A DNA stretch of 64,000 bases. Origin: Pelagibius sp048268885. Lineage in GTDB: Bacteria > Pseudomonadota > Alphaproteobacteria > Kiloniellales > Kiloniellaceae. How positions within the stretch are numbered: position 1 is the first letter of the stretch; each line of letters begins with the position of its first letter. Below the pieces are notes generated by a model that did not search any database, had not been told where the DNA came from, and saw nothing but the letters and a program-made list of their open reading frames with translations. The position numbers and the translations under genes are program-made. Positions 25,648 to 35,098 of the stretch are shown here, in pieces. The DNA is taken from positions 1 through 64,000 of the forward strand of contig JBLWUP010000033.1 of assembly GCA_048268885.1 (NCBI GenBank), read 5' to 3'.

Positions 25648-26853
25648 ATGTCCGTGATCGCGGAACGTTTGTCGCGAATCAAGCCCTCGCCCACCATCGC
25701 CGTCACCACCAAGGCGAACGAACTGAAAGCCGCCGGCCGCGACGTGATCGGCCTGGGCGCCGGCGAACCGGACTTCGACACCCCGGACAACATCAAACAG
25801 GCCGCCATCAAGGCGATCCAGGACGGCCAGACCAAGTACACCGCGGTCGACGGCACCCCGGAGCTGAAAAAGGCGATCTGCGCCAAGTTCAAGCGCGAGA
25901 ACGGCCTGGACTACACGCCGGCCGAGATCACCGTGGGCACCGGCGGCAAGCAGGTGCTCTACAACGCCCTCATGGCCACCCTGAACCCGGGCGATGAGGT
26001 GATCATCCCGGCGCCCTACTGGGTGTCCTACCCGGACATGGTGCTGCTGGCCGAGGGCGAGCCGGTCTTCGTGCCCTGCGGCGCCAACCATAACTTCAAG
26101 CTGACGCCGGAGGCGCTGGAAGCGGCGATCACGCCGAAGACCCGCTGGATCATCCTCAACAGCCCCTCCAACCCCACCGGCGCGGGGCTGACCCGCGACG
26201 AGATGAAGGCGCTGACCGACGTGCTGCTGCGCCACGAGAACGTCTGGGTGTTGACCGACGACATGTACGAGCACCTGGTCTACGACGACTTCGAGTTCGT
26301 CACCCCGGCCCAGGTCGAGCCCAAGCTGAAGGACCGCACCCTGACGGTGAACGGCGTCTCCAAGGCCTATGCCATGACCGGCTGGCGGATCGGCTATGCC
26401 GCCGGCCCGCAGCCCCTGATCAAGGCCATGGCCAAGATCCAGTCGCAGTCGACCTCCAACCCCTCGTCGGTCAGCCAGGCGGCGGCGGTCGAGGCGCTGA
26501 ACGGCACCCAGGACTTCATCGCCGAACGCGCCGAGGCCTTCAAGCAGCGCCGCGACATGGTGGTCGACATGCTGAACGACTGCCCGGGTATCCACTGCCA
26601 CAAGCCGGAAGGCGCTTTCTACGTCTATCCCTCCTGCGCCGGCTGCATCGGCAAGAAAACGCCGGACGGCAAGGCCATCGAGACCGACGAGGACTTCGTC
26701 ACCTACCTCCTCGAAGCGGTCGGCGTCGCCGCGGTGCACGGCGAGGCCTTCGGCCTGTCGCCGCACTTCCGCGTCTCCTACGCGACCTCGACCGAGGCGC
26801 TGAAGGAGGCCTGCAGCCGTATCAAGAAGGCCTGCGAAGCCCTCACGGACTGA
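25648..26853 (+). CDS. aspC: Aspartate aminotransferase (class I PLP)
   Basis: The 401-residue fold-type-I enzyme transfers amino groups between aspartate and 2-oxoglutarate. The PLP lysine is Lys239 in N-G-V-S-K-A-Y-A-M-T-G-W-R, Asn and Asp/Tyr contacts appear in N-S-P-S-N-P-T-G and L-T-D-D-M-Y-E-H, and the C-terminal arginine motif is F-R-V-S-Y-A. Length and the R-I-K-P-S-P-T N-terminus fit the subgroup Ib enzyme of Alphaproteobacteria. Prephenate amination is possible too. GGGAG precedes ATG 25648. The amidase follows 16 bases later. Confidence 0.94.
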   Translation: MSVIAERLSRIKPSPTIAVTTKANELKAAGRDVIGLGAGEPDFDTPDNIKQAAIKAIQDGQTKYTAVDGTPELKKAICAKFKRENGLDYTPAEITVGTGGKQVLYNALMATLNPGDEVIIPAPYWVSYPDMVLLAEGEPVFVPCGANHNFKLTPEALEAAITPKTRWIILNSPSNPTGAGLTRDEMKALTDVLLRHENVWVLTDDMYEHLVYDDFEFVTPAQVEPKLKDRTLTVNGVSKAYAMTGWRIGYAAGPQPLIKAMAKIQSQSTSNPSSVSQAAAVEALNGTQDFIAERAEAFKQRRDMVVDMLNDCPGIHCHKPEGAFYVYPSCAGCIGKKTPDGKAIETDEDFVTYLLEAVGVAAVHGEAFGLSPHFRVSYATSTEALKEACSRIKKACEALTD

Positions 26854-26869
26854 ACTGAAGGAGGGCGCC

Positions 26870-28300
26870 ATGCCGCTGGACGCCCTGCTCGACGACCATG
26901 ACGGTCTGGCCCTGGCGGAACTGACCCGCCGGGGCGAGGTCGCCCCGCTGGAACTGCTGGAAGCCGTGATTGCCCGCATCGAGGCGCGCGACCCGGCGGT
27001 GAACGCCGTGGTCCACCGTGCCTATGACGATGCGCGGGCGGAACTGGAAAAGGGGCCTCTGGACGGTCCCTTCGCCGGGCTGCCCTTCCTGCTGAAGGAT
27101 CTCTACACCTTCCGCAAAGGCTGGCCCTGCGGCAACGGCAGCGACTGGCTGGCCGGCTACCGCGCGCCCTTCGACGATCCCATGGTGGCGCGCTGGCGGG
27201 CGGCCGGCCTGGTGGTGGCCGGCAAGACGGCGACCGCCGAGTTCGGCCTCAACGTTTCGACGGAGACCCGCCGCCACGGCGCGACCCGCAATCCCTGGAA
27301 CCCCGACTACTCGGCCGGCGGCTCCAGCGGCGGCGCGGCGGCGGCGGTCGCCGCCGGGATGCTGCCAATGGCCCACGCCTCCGACGGCGGCGGGTCGATC
27401 CGCATTCCCGCCTCCTGCTGCGGGCTGTTCGGCCTGAAGCCCAGCCGCGGGCGCAACCTGACCAGCGAGGCCTGGGCGGGGCTCGGGGTGTTCCACGCCG
27501 TCACCCGCAGCGTGCGGGATTCGGCGGCGCTGCTCGATGCCGTCTGCGGGCCGCCGGCCGACCAGATCTACAGCCTGCCGAAACCCGCGGAGCCCTTCCT
27601 GGCGGCGGTGGGGCGCGATCCCATGGGACACAACGGGGGCCGCCTCCGCATCGCCTGGACCGCCAGGACGCCGGAGAATGTCGAACTGCACCCCGAATGC
27701 CGGCAGGCGGTGGAAAGCGCCGCGGCCCTGGCGGCGGCGTTCGGCCACGACGTGGAGGAGGCGGCGCCGGACATCGATCACGCTCTGCTGGAGCGGGTGA
27801 TGATCGGCATCGTCGCCGCCAACACGGCCGATGTCCTGGGGCCGGGCAATCCCTTGCGCCCGGAGGGCGCGGCGGCGGTCGAGGTGGAGACCATGACCTG
27901 GCGCTTCGCGGAGCGGGGCCGTCAAATGGCGGCGGTGGACTATCTGCGCACACAGCACGGCCTGCGTGCCATCAGGGAGCGGCTGAACGCCTTCCTGCGG
28001 GACTATGACGTGCTGTTGACCCCGACCATGGCGGCGCCGCCGCCGCGGCTCGGCCGGCTGGACACCCTGCGCGACGACTTCGACGGCTTCAACCAGGCCG
28101 TCCAGCCCTACGTCACCTTCACCCAGATGTTCAACATGTCCGGCCAGCCGGCGGCCTCCCTGCCGCTGCATTGGACGCCGGAGGGGCTGCCGGTCGGGGT
28201 GCAGATCGCGGCGCGCGTCGGGGCGGAGGCGATGCTGTTCGGGCTGGCGGCGCAATTCGAGGCGGCCCAACCCTGGTTCAACCGACGCGCGCCGGCCTGA
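26870..28300 (+). CDS. Amidase-signature hydrolase
   Basis: The 476-residue enzyme has the amidase signature: Lys76 in L-L-K-D-L, the G-G-S-S-G-G segment (150-155) with the bridging serine, and the nucleophile Ser176 in G-G-S-I-R-I-P. The Ser-Ser-Lys triad is complete. The substrate is unknown; family members act on amides, carbamates or as GatA subunit. No gatB or gatC neighbours occur, so a GatA role is unlikely. It has a strong ribosome site (AAGGAGG) and is probably co-transcribed with aspC. Confidence 0.87.
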   Translation: MPLDALLDDHDGLALAELTRRGEVAPLELLEAVIARIEARDPAVNAVVHRAYDDARAELEKGPLDGPFAGLPFLLKDLYTFRKGWPCGNGSDWLAGYRAPFDDPMVARWRAAGLVVAGKTATAEFGLNVSTETRRHGATRNPWNPDYSAGGSSGGAAAAVAAGMLPMAHASDGGGSIRIPASCCGLFGLKPSRGRNLTSEAWAGLGVFHAVTRSVRDSAALLDAVCGPPADQIYSLPKPAEPFLAAVGRDPMGHNGGRLRIAWTARTPENVELHPECRQAVESAAALAAAFGHDVEEAAPDIDHALLERVMIGIVAANTADVLGPGNPLRPEGAAAVEVETMTWRFAERGRQMAAVDYLRTQHGLRAIRERLNAFLRDYDVLLTPTMAAPPPRLGRLDTLRDDFDGFNQAVQPYVTFTQMFNMSGQPAASLPLHWTPEGLPVGVQIAARVGAEAMLFGLAAQFEAAQPWFNRRAPA

Positions 28301-28492
28301 AGAACTTTCAGGTGCCGGGGGCCATAGGTGCTGCACGTTATAGTAGATATGTCCGCCCGCATAGAACACCTCTGAGGTAGGTGGACTAATCGATCTTTAC
28401 CGTTTTCTAAGGGGATCATCGGACTATTGCGCTGAATAGGACCGCCTGGCCCCGAGACCGGCGGCTGTAAACGCTGCGAGCGAGAGAGATCA

Positions 28493-30217
28493 ATGAACCC
28501 CTTTGCTGCCGTCAAGAGCATCAAGCTCACGACGAAGACGATGGTCTTGACCATCGCCCTCATCATCGTGGCCGCCGCCGCCTGTGCCACCGCCGCCGTC
28601 TTCGCCATTCAGGGCGAGATTCGCCAGCAGGTGGTCGACAGTCAGTCCGCCAGCCTGCGCATTGCCGCCGACATCTTCGCCGAGAAGGTGCCCGAGCTGC
28701 AGGTGACGAAGAAGGGCTCGCAGGTCGAGCGCATCGTCATCGACGGCATTCCGGATTTCCCGAACCACGACATGATCGACCGCGTCGGCTACCTGACCGG
28801 CGAAACCGCGACGGTCTTCGTCTGGGACGAGGAGACCAAGGATTTCTGGCGCCGCACGACCAACATCAAGAAGGATGACGGCAGCCGCGCCATCGGCACG
28901 CCGCTCGGCCAGAAGGGCGCGGTCTATCCCATCGTGACCAAGGGCGAGACCTTCCGTGGCGAGGCCGTCATTCTCGGCAAGGCTTACTACACGATCTACG
29001 CGCCGATCTTCGCCCCTGACGGCAAGGTCATCGGCATCCTCTATGCCGGCGTGCTGAAGTCCAACATCAACGCCGTGCTGGACCAGCTGACCAGCAAGCT
29101 GGCCATCGTTTCGGCCATCACCATCCTGGTGACGGCGCTGATCGCCTTCTTCGCCTTCCGTATGCTGCTGCGCCCGCTGCCGCGCCTGGGACAGGTCATG
29201 GACCGTCTGGCGCGCGACGACACCGACGTCGAGGTCGACTATCAAAAGCAGGGCGACGAGATCGGCGACATGGCGCGCGCGGTCCAGGTGTTCAAGGAGA
29301 ACGCCCTGGAGAAGCGGCGCCTGGAGCAGGAGCGTGTCGAGCAGGAGAAGCGGGCCGCCAACGAGAAGCGCGAGGCCATGAACAGCCTGGCCAACGACTT
29401 CGAGCAGTCGGTCGCCGGCAAGGTCACCTCCGTGCTGGACGCCGCCGCGCACATCGACGCCTCCACCAAGCAGGTGCGCGACCTGGCCACCCAGACCACC
29501 GAGAAGAGCAACCAGGTGAGCGGGGCGGCCGAGGGCGCCAGCGGCAACGTCGACAGCGTCTCCGCCGCGGCCGAAGAGATGTCGGCCTCGATTGCCGAGA
29601 TCGCCCGCCGCGCCAGCGAGTCGGCCAAGATCGCCGCCGGCGCGGTGAAGGAAGCGGACTCCACCAACGAGACGGTGCAGTCGCTCGACACCGCCGCCCA
29701 GAAGATCGGCGACGTGGTGAAGCTGATCAACGAGATCGCCGAGCAGACCAACCTGCTGGCCCTGAACGCCACCATCGAGGCGGCGCGCGCCGGCGAGGCG
29801 GGCAAGGGCTTCGCCGTGGTCGCCAACGAGGTCAAGACCCTGGCCTCGCAGACCACCAAGGCGACCGAGGAGATCTCCGACCAGATCAACGCCATGCAGC
29901 AGGCGACCACCGAGGCCGTCTCCGCCATCGCCGGTATCCGCGGCGTGATCGGCCAGGTCAACGAGTCGACCACGGCCATCGCCTCGGCGGTCGAGCAGCA
30001 GAACGCCGCCACCCAGGAGATCGGCCGCAACGTCGAATCCGCGGCCAACGACACCTCGCGGGTGTCCACCACCATCGCCGAGGTGCGGGGCGCCTCGGAG
30101 CAGACCATGACCGCCATCCAGCAGGCCGTCAGCGCCATCGAGGGCCTGAACGGCGACGCGACCGACCTGAAGCAGCAGGTCGGCGCCTTCCTGGAGAAGG
30201 TGCGTCAGAGCGCCTAA
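28493..30217 (+). CDS. Methyl-accepting chemotaxis protein with Cache sensor
   Basis: The 574-residue inner-membrane receptor has a first helix (about 15-37), a periplasmic single-Cache-type domain with F-V-W-D, A-I-G-T-P-L and T-I-Y-A-P-I-F motifs, a second helix (about 200-225), HAMP, and a long coiled-coil signalling domain whose tip is E-Q-T-N-L-L-A-L-N-A-T-I-E-A-A-R-A-G-E. Many methylation-type Gln/Glu/Ala pairs occur. No C-terminal CheR-binding pentapeptide is seen. No che genes are adjacent, so signalling goes through a distant cluster. GAGAGAG precedes ATG 28493. It is followed by a terminator. Confidence 0.95.
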   Translation: MNPFAAVKSIKLTTKTMVLTIALIIVAAAACATAAVFAIQGEIRQQVVDSQSASLRIAADIFAEKVPELQVTKKGSQVERIVIDGIPDFPNHDMIDRVGYLTGETATVFVWDEETKDFWRRTTNIKKDDGSRAIGTPLGQKGAVYPIVTKGETFRGEAVILGKAYYTIYAPIFAPDGKVIGILYAGVLKSNINAVLDQLTSKLAIVSAITILVTALIAFFAFRMLLRPLPRLGQVMDRLARDDTDVEVDYQKQGDEIGDMARAVQVFKENALEKRRLEQERVEQEKRAANEKREAMNSLANDFEQSVAGKVTSVLDAAAHIDASTKQVRDLATQTTEKSNQVSGAAEGASGNVDSVSAAAEEMSASIAEIARRASESAKIAAGAVKEADSTNETVQSLDTAAQKIGDVVKLINEIAEQTNLLALNATIEAARAGEAGKGFAVVANEVKTLASQTTKATEEISDQINAMQQATTEAVSAIAGIRGVIGQVNESTTAIASAVEQQNAATQEIGRNVESAANDTSRVSTTIAEVRGASEQTMTAIQQAVSAIEGLNGDATDLKQQVGAFLEKVRQSA

Positions 30218-30253
30218 GGGGCGCGCTTTAGCCTTTAAGTCCTGGCGTGACGT

Positions 30254-30295
30254 GACAAGGGGCGGTTCCCACGGGGGCCGCCCCTTGTCGCTTTC
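30254..30295 (+). terminator. Terminator after the chemoreceptor gene
   Basis: GACAAGGGGCGG (30254-30265) and CCGCCCCTTGTC (30278-30289) are perfect 12-base arms; a short T/C tract (GCTTTC) follows. The stem is strong and placed 36 bases after the stop. Confidence 0.8.
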
Positions 30296-30385
30296 AGGCC
30301 GTCCGGCGGGCAGGCGCCATGATGTCTGTGGTTTGGCAGCTGGTCTCTGCTCTAAGCTGCGGCGCCGTCAACAGGGAGAGGCCGG

Positions 30386-31000
30386 ATGTACACGCTTTAC
30401 TGGGCGCCCAACACGGGCGCCTTCGCCCCCGACGTGGTGCTGACGCTCTGCGCGGCGCCCTTCGAGCGCCGGCGGGTCGACTACGATGCCAAGGAGCAGG
30501 CGGGGGAGGCCTATCGCAAGCTCAATCCGATGGGGCAGATTCCGGCGCTGCAGCTGCCTGACGGCACCGTCATGACCGAGTCCGCGGCCATGGTGCTGCA
30601 TCTGGTCGCGTGCTTCCCCGAGGCCGGACTGGCGCCCGCGCCCGGCAGCACGGCGCGGGCCGTCTTCGACCGCTGGCTGCTGTTCCTGGCGGTGAACGTC
30701 TATGACGCCGACCTGCGCTTTTACTATTCCGGGCGCTACACGACCGACCCGGCCGGCGCCGAGGGTGTCCGGCAGGCGGCGGCGCGCGATCTGGAACGCC
30801 TCTTTGCGATCGTCGAGGCGGCACTGGCCACCGGCCCCTTCCTCACCGGCGAAACCTTCGGCGCGGCGGACATCTATCTGATGATGCTGGTGGACTGGTT
30901 TCCGCCGGCCCGCGCGCTGCCGCGCATCGGCCGGCTTTGCGCCGCCCTGAAGGACGACCCGCGCATCGCCGAAGTGCGGCGCATCTACGAACTGGAGTGA
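30386..31000 (+). CDS. Glutathione S-transferase family protein
   Basis: The 204-residue protein has a thioredoxin-fold N-domain ending in the glutathione-binding M-T-E-S-A-A-M motif (about 62-68), with the cis-Pro segment G-Q-I-P-A-L-Q-L, and a helical C-domain with G-P-F-L-T-G-E-T-F-G-A-A-D-I-Y near 145-165. The first helix has no clear catalytic Ser or Cys at the usual place (Y-W-A-P-N-T-G), so class is unclear. GGGAGAGG precedes ATG 30386. It stands alone, convergent with argC. The substrate is unknown. Confidence 0.87.
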   Translation: MYTLYWAPNTGAFAPDVVLTLCAAPFERRRVDYDAKEQAGEAYRKLNPMGQIPALQLPDGTVMTESAAMVLHLVACFPEAGLAPAPGSTARAVFDRWLLFLAVNVYDADLRFYYSGRYTTDPAGAEGVRQAAARDLERLFAIVEAALATGPFLTGETFGAADIYLMMLVDWFPPARALPRIGRLCAALKDDPRIAEVRRIYELE

Positions 31001-31022
31001 CGCGGCCGGTCGGCCCGCCGGC

Positions 31023-31988
31023 TCAGGCGGCGAGGCGCGCGTCGAGGCCGGCCTGGGGGTCGAGCCCCAGCATGAGGTTCATGTTCTGCACCGCCGCGCC
31101 GGAAGCGCCCTTGCCCAGGTTGTCCAGCACCGCGGCCAGCATCGCCTGGTCGCCGGCGGCATTGCCGAAGACGTAGAGGCGCATCTCGTTGGTGCCGTTC
31201 AGGCCCTCGGGATCTAGGTCTTCCTGGCTCCCGCTTTCCTCCGCCGTGGCGACACTGACAAAGCCCTGGCCGGCGTAGTGATCGGCCAGCGCCCCGCGCA
31301 GGTCTGCCGGAGACGGCTTGCCCGGCAGGGCCCAGAGCTGCAGCGGCACCTGCACCAGCATGCCTTTGTAGTAGCTGCCGACGGCGGGCACGAACAGCGG
31401 CGCGTGGTCCAGGCCGCCGTGCCGGCGCATCTCCGGCAGGTGCTTGTGGGCCAGGCCCAGGGCATAGGCACGGTAGGCGACCTTGAGATGATCCGACGCC
31501 GCCGCGTCCTCATATCGGCGGATCAGATTCTTGCCGCCGCCGGAATAGCCGGACACCGCGTTGACGGTGACGGGGAAGTCGCGCGGCAGCAGCCCGGCGT
31601 CAACCAGAGGCCGGATGATCGCGATGGCGCCGGTCGAATAGCAGCCGGGGTTGCTCACCCGCTTGGCGGCGCGCACCCGGTCGGTCTGGCCGGCGTCCAG
31701 CTCGGGAAAGCCGAAGGTCCAGTCCGGGTCCGTGCGGTGGGCGGTGCTGGCGTCGATCACCCGCGTCTGTGGGTTCTCGATCAGGCTGACGGCTTCGCGG
31801 GCCGCGTCGTCGGGCAGGCAGAGGATGGCCAGGTCGGCGGCGTTCAGGGCGCGGGCCCGGGCGGCCGGGTCCTTGCGCTCGTCATCGGCCAGGCGGATCA
31901 GGCGGACATCGGCGCGCGCCTCGAGACGCGCCCGGATCTGAAGTCCCGTGGTGCCTGCTTCGCCGTCGATGAATACCTGCGCCGTCAT
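31023..31988 (-). CDS. argC: N-acetyl-gamma-glutamyl-phosphate reductase
   Basis: The 321-residue enzyme of arginine synthesis reduces the acyl phosphate with NADPH. The catalytic Cys is in V-S-N-P-G-C-Y-S-T-G (about 115), and the N-terminus F-I-D-G-E-A-G-T-T-G-L-Q is the nucleotide-binding glycine-rich loop. The length and sequence match the shorter type-2 ArgC. The start at ATG 31988 is preceded by GAGAG; 22 further codons upstream are unlikely. No other arg genes are adjacent. Confidence 0.94.
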   Translation of the reverse strand: MTAQVFIDGEAGTTGLQIRARLEARADVRLIRLADDERKDPAARARALNAADLAILCLPDDAAREAVSLIENPQTRVIDASTAHRTDPDWTFGFPELDAGQTDRVRAAKRVSNPGCYSTGAIAIIRPLVDAGLLPRDFPVTVNAVSGYSGGGKNLIRRYEDAAASDHLKVAYRAYALGLAHKHLPEMRRHGGLDHAPLFVPAVGSYYKGMLVQVPLQLWALPGKPSPADLRGALADHYAGQGFVSVATAEESGSQEDLDPEGLNGTNEMRLYVFGNAAGDQAMLAAVLDNLGKGASGAAVQNMNLMLGLDPQAGLDARLAA

Positions 31989-32323
31989 CTCTCTGATCCT
32001 GTTTTCTGTCGCGCAAATACGGGCCCGCCGCCCCACGCGGTAGGCTCCGTCCAAAATCCTGCTTGATAGGGCTTATTATTCGGTTTCCGGAGCGCGAAGT
32101 CACTGAAATTCCGTGACACTTGCCGGGGAGCGCCGGAGCTGGACCGGATTCTAGTTGCCAGCCTGCCGCCTTCTTTGAAACCATAGGCTTACATAAGGTC
32201 TAAAACCGGTCCAGGCAGGTCCGAAAAGCCCATCCACCACAAGGACAGTTCGCCCCAGGTTCACATGGGGAGACGCATGGTCCGATCCCCATGGTGCCAC
32301 CCTCGGGCGGAGGGGAGGAAACC
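31989..32323. other. Divergent intergenic region, no gene
   Basis: About 335 bases between argC (minus) and the EF-G-like gene (plus). I see no credible small gene. An in-frame ATG upstream of the EF-G start (32291) is not preceded by a good ribosome site. No arginine-repressor box or strong hairpin stands out. Confidence 0.4.
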
Positions 32324-34357
32324 ATGACGTCCAGATCGGTATCGGCGGCGCGCTGCGCCGCTCTCGTGGGACCCTATACCAGCGGCAAGACCACGCTGCT
32401 GGAAGCCCTGCTTCTGCAAACCGAGGCTATCCACCGCAAGGGCTCCGTCGTCGAGGGCAGCAGCGTCGGGGATTGCGTTCCCGAGGCGCGGGCCCGCCAG
32501 ATGACCACTGAACCCAACTTCGCCCATTGCAGCTATCTCGGCGAGACCTGGTCCTTCATCGACTGCCCCGGCTCCATCGAGCTGTCGCAGGACACCCATA
32601 GCGCGCTGATGGGGGTCGACGTCGCCGTTGTCGTCGCCTCGCCGGAGCCTGAGCGCAGCCTGACGCTGGCGCCGATCTTCAAGTTTCTCGACGACTACCA
32701 GATCCCGCACATTCTCTTCGTCAACAAGATGGACAAATCGACGGCGCGCGTGCGCGACCTGCTGGAATCGCTGCAGTCGGTATCCGACCGGCCGCTCGTG
32801 CTGCGGCAGGTGCCGATCCGCGACGGCGAGGAGGTCACCGGCTTCGTCGATTTGGTCAGCGAGCGGGCCTGGCGCTACAACCTCGACAAGCAGTCCGAAC
32901 TGATCGAGATGCCGGAGCAGATCAAGGACCGCGAGACCGAGGCGCGGCAGGAACTGCTGGAATCCCTGGCCGATTTCGATGACAGCCTGCTGGAGCAGCT
33001 GCTCGAGGACAAGGTGCCGGCGCCGGACGAGATCTACGACCAGATCGGCAAGGATCTGGCCGGGGACCTCATCGTGCCCGTGCTCTTCGGCTCCGCCGAC
33101 CAGGGCCACGGCATCAACCGCCTGCTGAAGGCGCTGCGCCACGACACGCCCGAGCCGGCGGCCACCGCCGCGCGCCTCGGCGTGCCGGACGGAAGCGACT
33201 TCGCCGCCAGCGTCATCCGCAGCCACCATGCCCCGCACACCGGAAAGATGTCGATCGCCCGCATCTGGCGCGGCGGCGTGAAGGACGGTGACACCCTGGG
33301 CGAGGAGCGGATCTCCGGCCTCTACCACCTGATGGGCGGCGACAGCCAGAAGATCGACAGCGCCGGCGTCGGCGAGCTGGTCGCGCTGGGCCGCATGGAG
33401 GCGGTCGCGACCGGCGATCTGCTGACCGAAAACGGGCCCGTGAGCGATGCCGGCCTGCTGTGGCCGGAGACGCCGAAGCCGGTCTTCAGCCTCGCCATCC
33501 GGCCGCACAACCGCCAGGACGAAGTGAAGCTGACGGCGAGCCTGGCCAAGCTGGTCGAGGAGGATCCCTCGCTGGTGCTGGAGCACAACGACGACACCAA
33601 CGAGATGCTCCTGCGCGGCCAGGGCGACATCCATCTGAAGCTGGCGGTCGACCGACTGAAGAACCGCTTCAACGTGGAGGTCGACGCGGCGCGCCCGCAG
33701 ACCGCCTACAAGGAGACCATCCGCAAGGGCACCAAGCAGCACTCCCGCTTCAAGCGCCAGACCGGCGGCCACGGCCAGTTCGGCGACGTCCAGGTGGAGA
33801 TCAATCCCCTGCCGCGCGGCAAGGGCTTCGAGTTCGTCGACAAGGTGGTCGGCGGCGCCGTGCCGCGCCAGTACATCGGCGCCGTGGAGCACGGGGCCAA
33901 GGAGTACCTCTCGCGCGGACCGCTCGGCTTTCCGGTGGTCGACGTCTCGGTGACGCTGTTCGACGGCCAGCACCATTCGGTGGACTCCTCCGACCAGGCG
34001 TTCAAGACCGTCGGCCGCCTGGCCATGGCCGAGGGCATGCCGCAGTGCGAGCCGGTGCTGCTGGAGCCGATCTACGAGGTCACCATCTCGGTGCCCAGCG
34101 AGTTCACCAACAAGGTGCACTCCCTGGTTTCGGGCCGGCGCGGCCAGATCCTCGGCTTCGAGATGCAGGCGGGCTGGAAGGGCTGGGATGCCCTGAAGTG
34201 CCACCTGCCGGAGGCCGAACTGCAGGACCTGATCATCGAGCTGCGCTCGCTGACCGTCGGGGTCGGCAGCTTCGACTGGCGTTTCGACCACCTGCAGGAA
34301 CTGACCGGCAAGCTGGCCGACCAGGTCATCGCCCAGCGCCAGGGCGGCGAGGCCTGA
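32324..34357 (+). CDS. EF-G-like translational GTPase
   Basis: The 677-residue protein has the EF-G domain order: GTPase, domain II, III, IV and V. The P-loop is G-P-Y-T-S-G-K-T (16-23), differing from the canonical G-H-V-D-A-G-K-T. The G3 motif is D-C-P-G-S (80-84) in place of D-T-P-G-H, so the histidine that activates water for GTP hydrolysis is replaced by Ser. G4 is N-K-M-D. This is the paralogue group annotated as EF-G-like, common in Alphaproteobacteria, with an unknown role. GGGGAGG precedes ATG 32324, which is preferred over 32291. A terminator follows. Confidence 0.9.
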   Translation: MTSRSVSAARCAALVGPYTSGKTTLLEALLLQTEAIHRKGSVVEGSSVGDCVPEARARQMTTEPNFAHCSYLGETWSFIDCPGSIELSQDTHSALMGVDVAVVVASPEPERSLTLAPIFKFLDDYQIPHILFVNKMDKSTARVRDLLESLQSVSDRPLVLRQVPIRDGEEVTGFVDLVSERAWRYNLDKQSELIEMPEQIKDRETEARQELLESLADFDDSLLEQLLEDKVPAPDEIYDQIGKDLAGDLIVPVLFGSADQGHGINRLLKALRHDTPEPAATAARLGVPDGSDFAASVIRSHHAPHTGKMSIARIWRGGVKDGDTLGEERISGLYHLMGGDSQKIDSAGVGELVALGRMEAVATGDLLTENGPVSDAGLLWPETPKPVFSLAIRPHNRQDEVKLTASLAKLVEEDPSLVLEHNDDTNEMLLRGQGDIHLKLAVDRLKNRFNVEVDAARPQTAYKETIRKGTKQHSRFKRQTGGHGQFGDVQVEINPLPRGKGFEFVDKVVGGAVPRQYIGAVEHGAKEYLSRGPLGFPVVDVSVTLFDGQHHSVDSSDQAFKTVGRLAMAEGMPQCEPVLLEPIYEVTISVPSEFTNKVHSLVSGRRGQILGFEMQAGWKGWDALKCHLPEAELQDLIIELRSLTVGVGSFDWRFDHLQELTGKLADQVIAQRQGGEA

Positions 34358-34397
34358 CCCTCTGAAGAGGCCCGAAACCTGAAGAGGCCTGAAACGG

Positions 34398-34442
34398 CCC
34401 CTCCCGCGTCCTCCACCGGCGGCGCGGGAGGGGTTGCTCTTC
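34398..34442 (+). terminator. Terminator after the EF-G-like gene
   Basis: CCCCTCCCGCG (34398-34408) and CGCGGGAGGGG (34423-34433) are perfect 11-base arms around 14 bases, followed by TTGCTCTTCT. It separates the EF-G-like gene from the Dps promoter region. Confidence 0.8.
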
Positions 34443-34584
34443 TGTGCATAATAAAATTTAGAAAGACTATAATGTAACTTGTAATTATCTGTTAAGTAAC
34501 TATATCTTCTCCAAAAATCAATCTTCGCCGGGCCGTGAGGGGACCGCCCGGCCGGACCGCTGATGTATTGAAGGAGAGGTAGAA
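34443..34584 (+). promoter_or_regulatory. AT-rich leader of dps, probable promoter
   Basis: The 34443-34505 stretch is very AT-rich compared with its surroundings, with TATAAT at 34471-34476 as a -10 candidate. I could not find a convincing -35 element, and no OxyR-type or Fur-type site is certain. GAAGGAGAGG precedes the dps start. Confidence 0.4.
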
Positions 34585-35052
34585 ATGCAGATCAATACCG
34601 GGATCGCCGCCGCCGACCGCGCCAGCATCGCCGACAGCCTGTCGCATCTCTTGGCCGACACCTACACGCTGTACCTGAAGACCCATAACTTCCACTGGAA
34701 CGTCACCGGCCCGATGTTCCAGACCCTGCACATCATGTTCGAGCAGCAGTACACCGAGCTGTGGAACGCGCTCGACGAGGTGGCGGAGCGCATCCGCGCG
34801 CTGGGCCAGCCGGCGCCGGGCAGTTACGCCGCCTTCGCCAAGCTGACCTCCATCGAGGAAGAGGAGGGCGTGCCGGAAGCCAAGGAGATGATCCGCCAGC
34901 TGGTGGCCGGCCACGAAGCCGTCGCCAAGACCGCGCGCTCGATCTTTCCCGCCGCCGAGGAAGGCCACGACGAGGTGACCGCGGACCTGCTGACGCAGCG
35001 CATGACGGTGCACGAGAAGACCGCCTGGATGCTGCGCTCGCTGCTCGACTGA
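34585..35052 (+). CDS. dps: DNA-protecting ferritin-like protein Dps
   Basis: The 155-residue protein forms the dodecamer that stores iron and shields DNA in stress. The intersubunit ferroxidase ligands are in place: His37 in H-N-F-H-W-N-V, His49, Glu53, Asp64 and Glu68, matching the E. coli set. The N-terminus is short, with few lysines, so DNA binding by an N-terminal tail is weak. It is monocistronic. The neighbours msrP, msrB and trxB in the window suit an oxidative-stress setting. Confidence 0.95.
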   Translation: MQINTGIAAADRASIADSLSHLLADTYTLYLKTHNFHWNVTGPMFQTLHIMFEQQYTELWNALDEVAERIRALGQPAPGSYAAFAKLTSIEEEEGVPEAKEMIRQLVAGHEAVAKTARSIFPAAEEGHDEVTADLLTQRMTVHEKTAWMLRSLLD

Positions 35053-35098
35053 GCCGGGCGCCGCGGCAAGCCCCGCGTCGCGGTGAGAAGAAAGAAGG

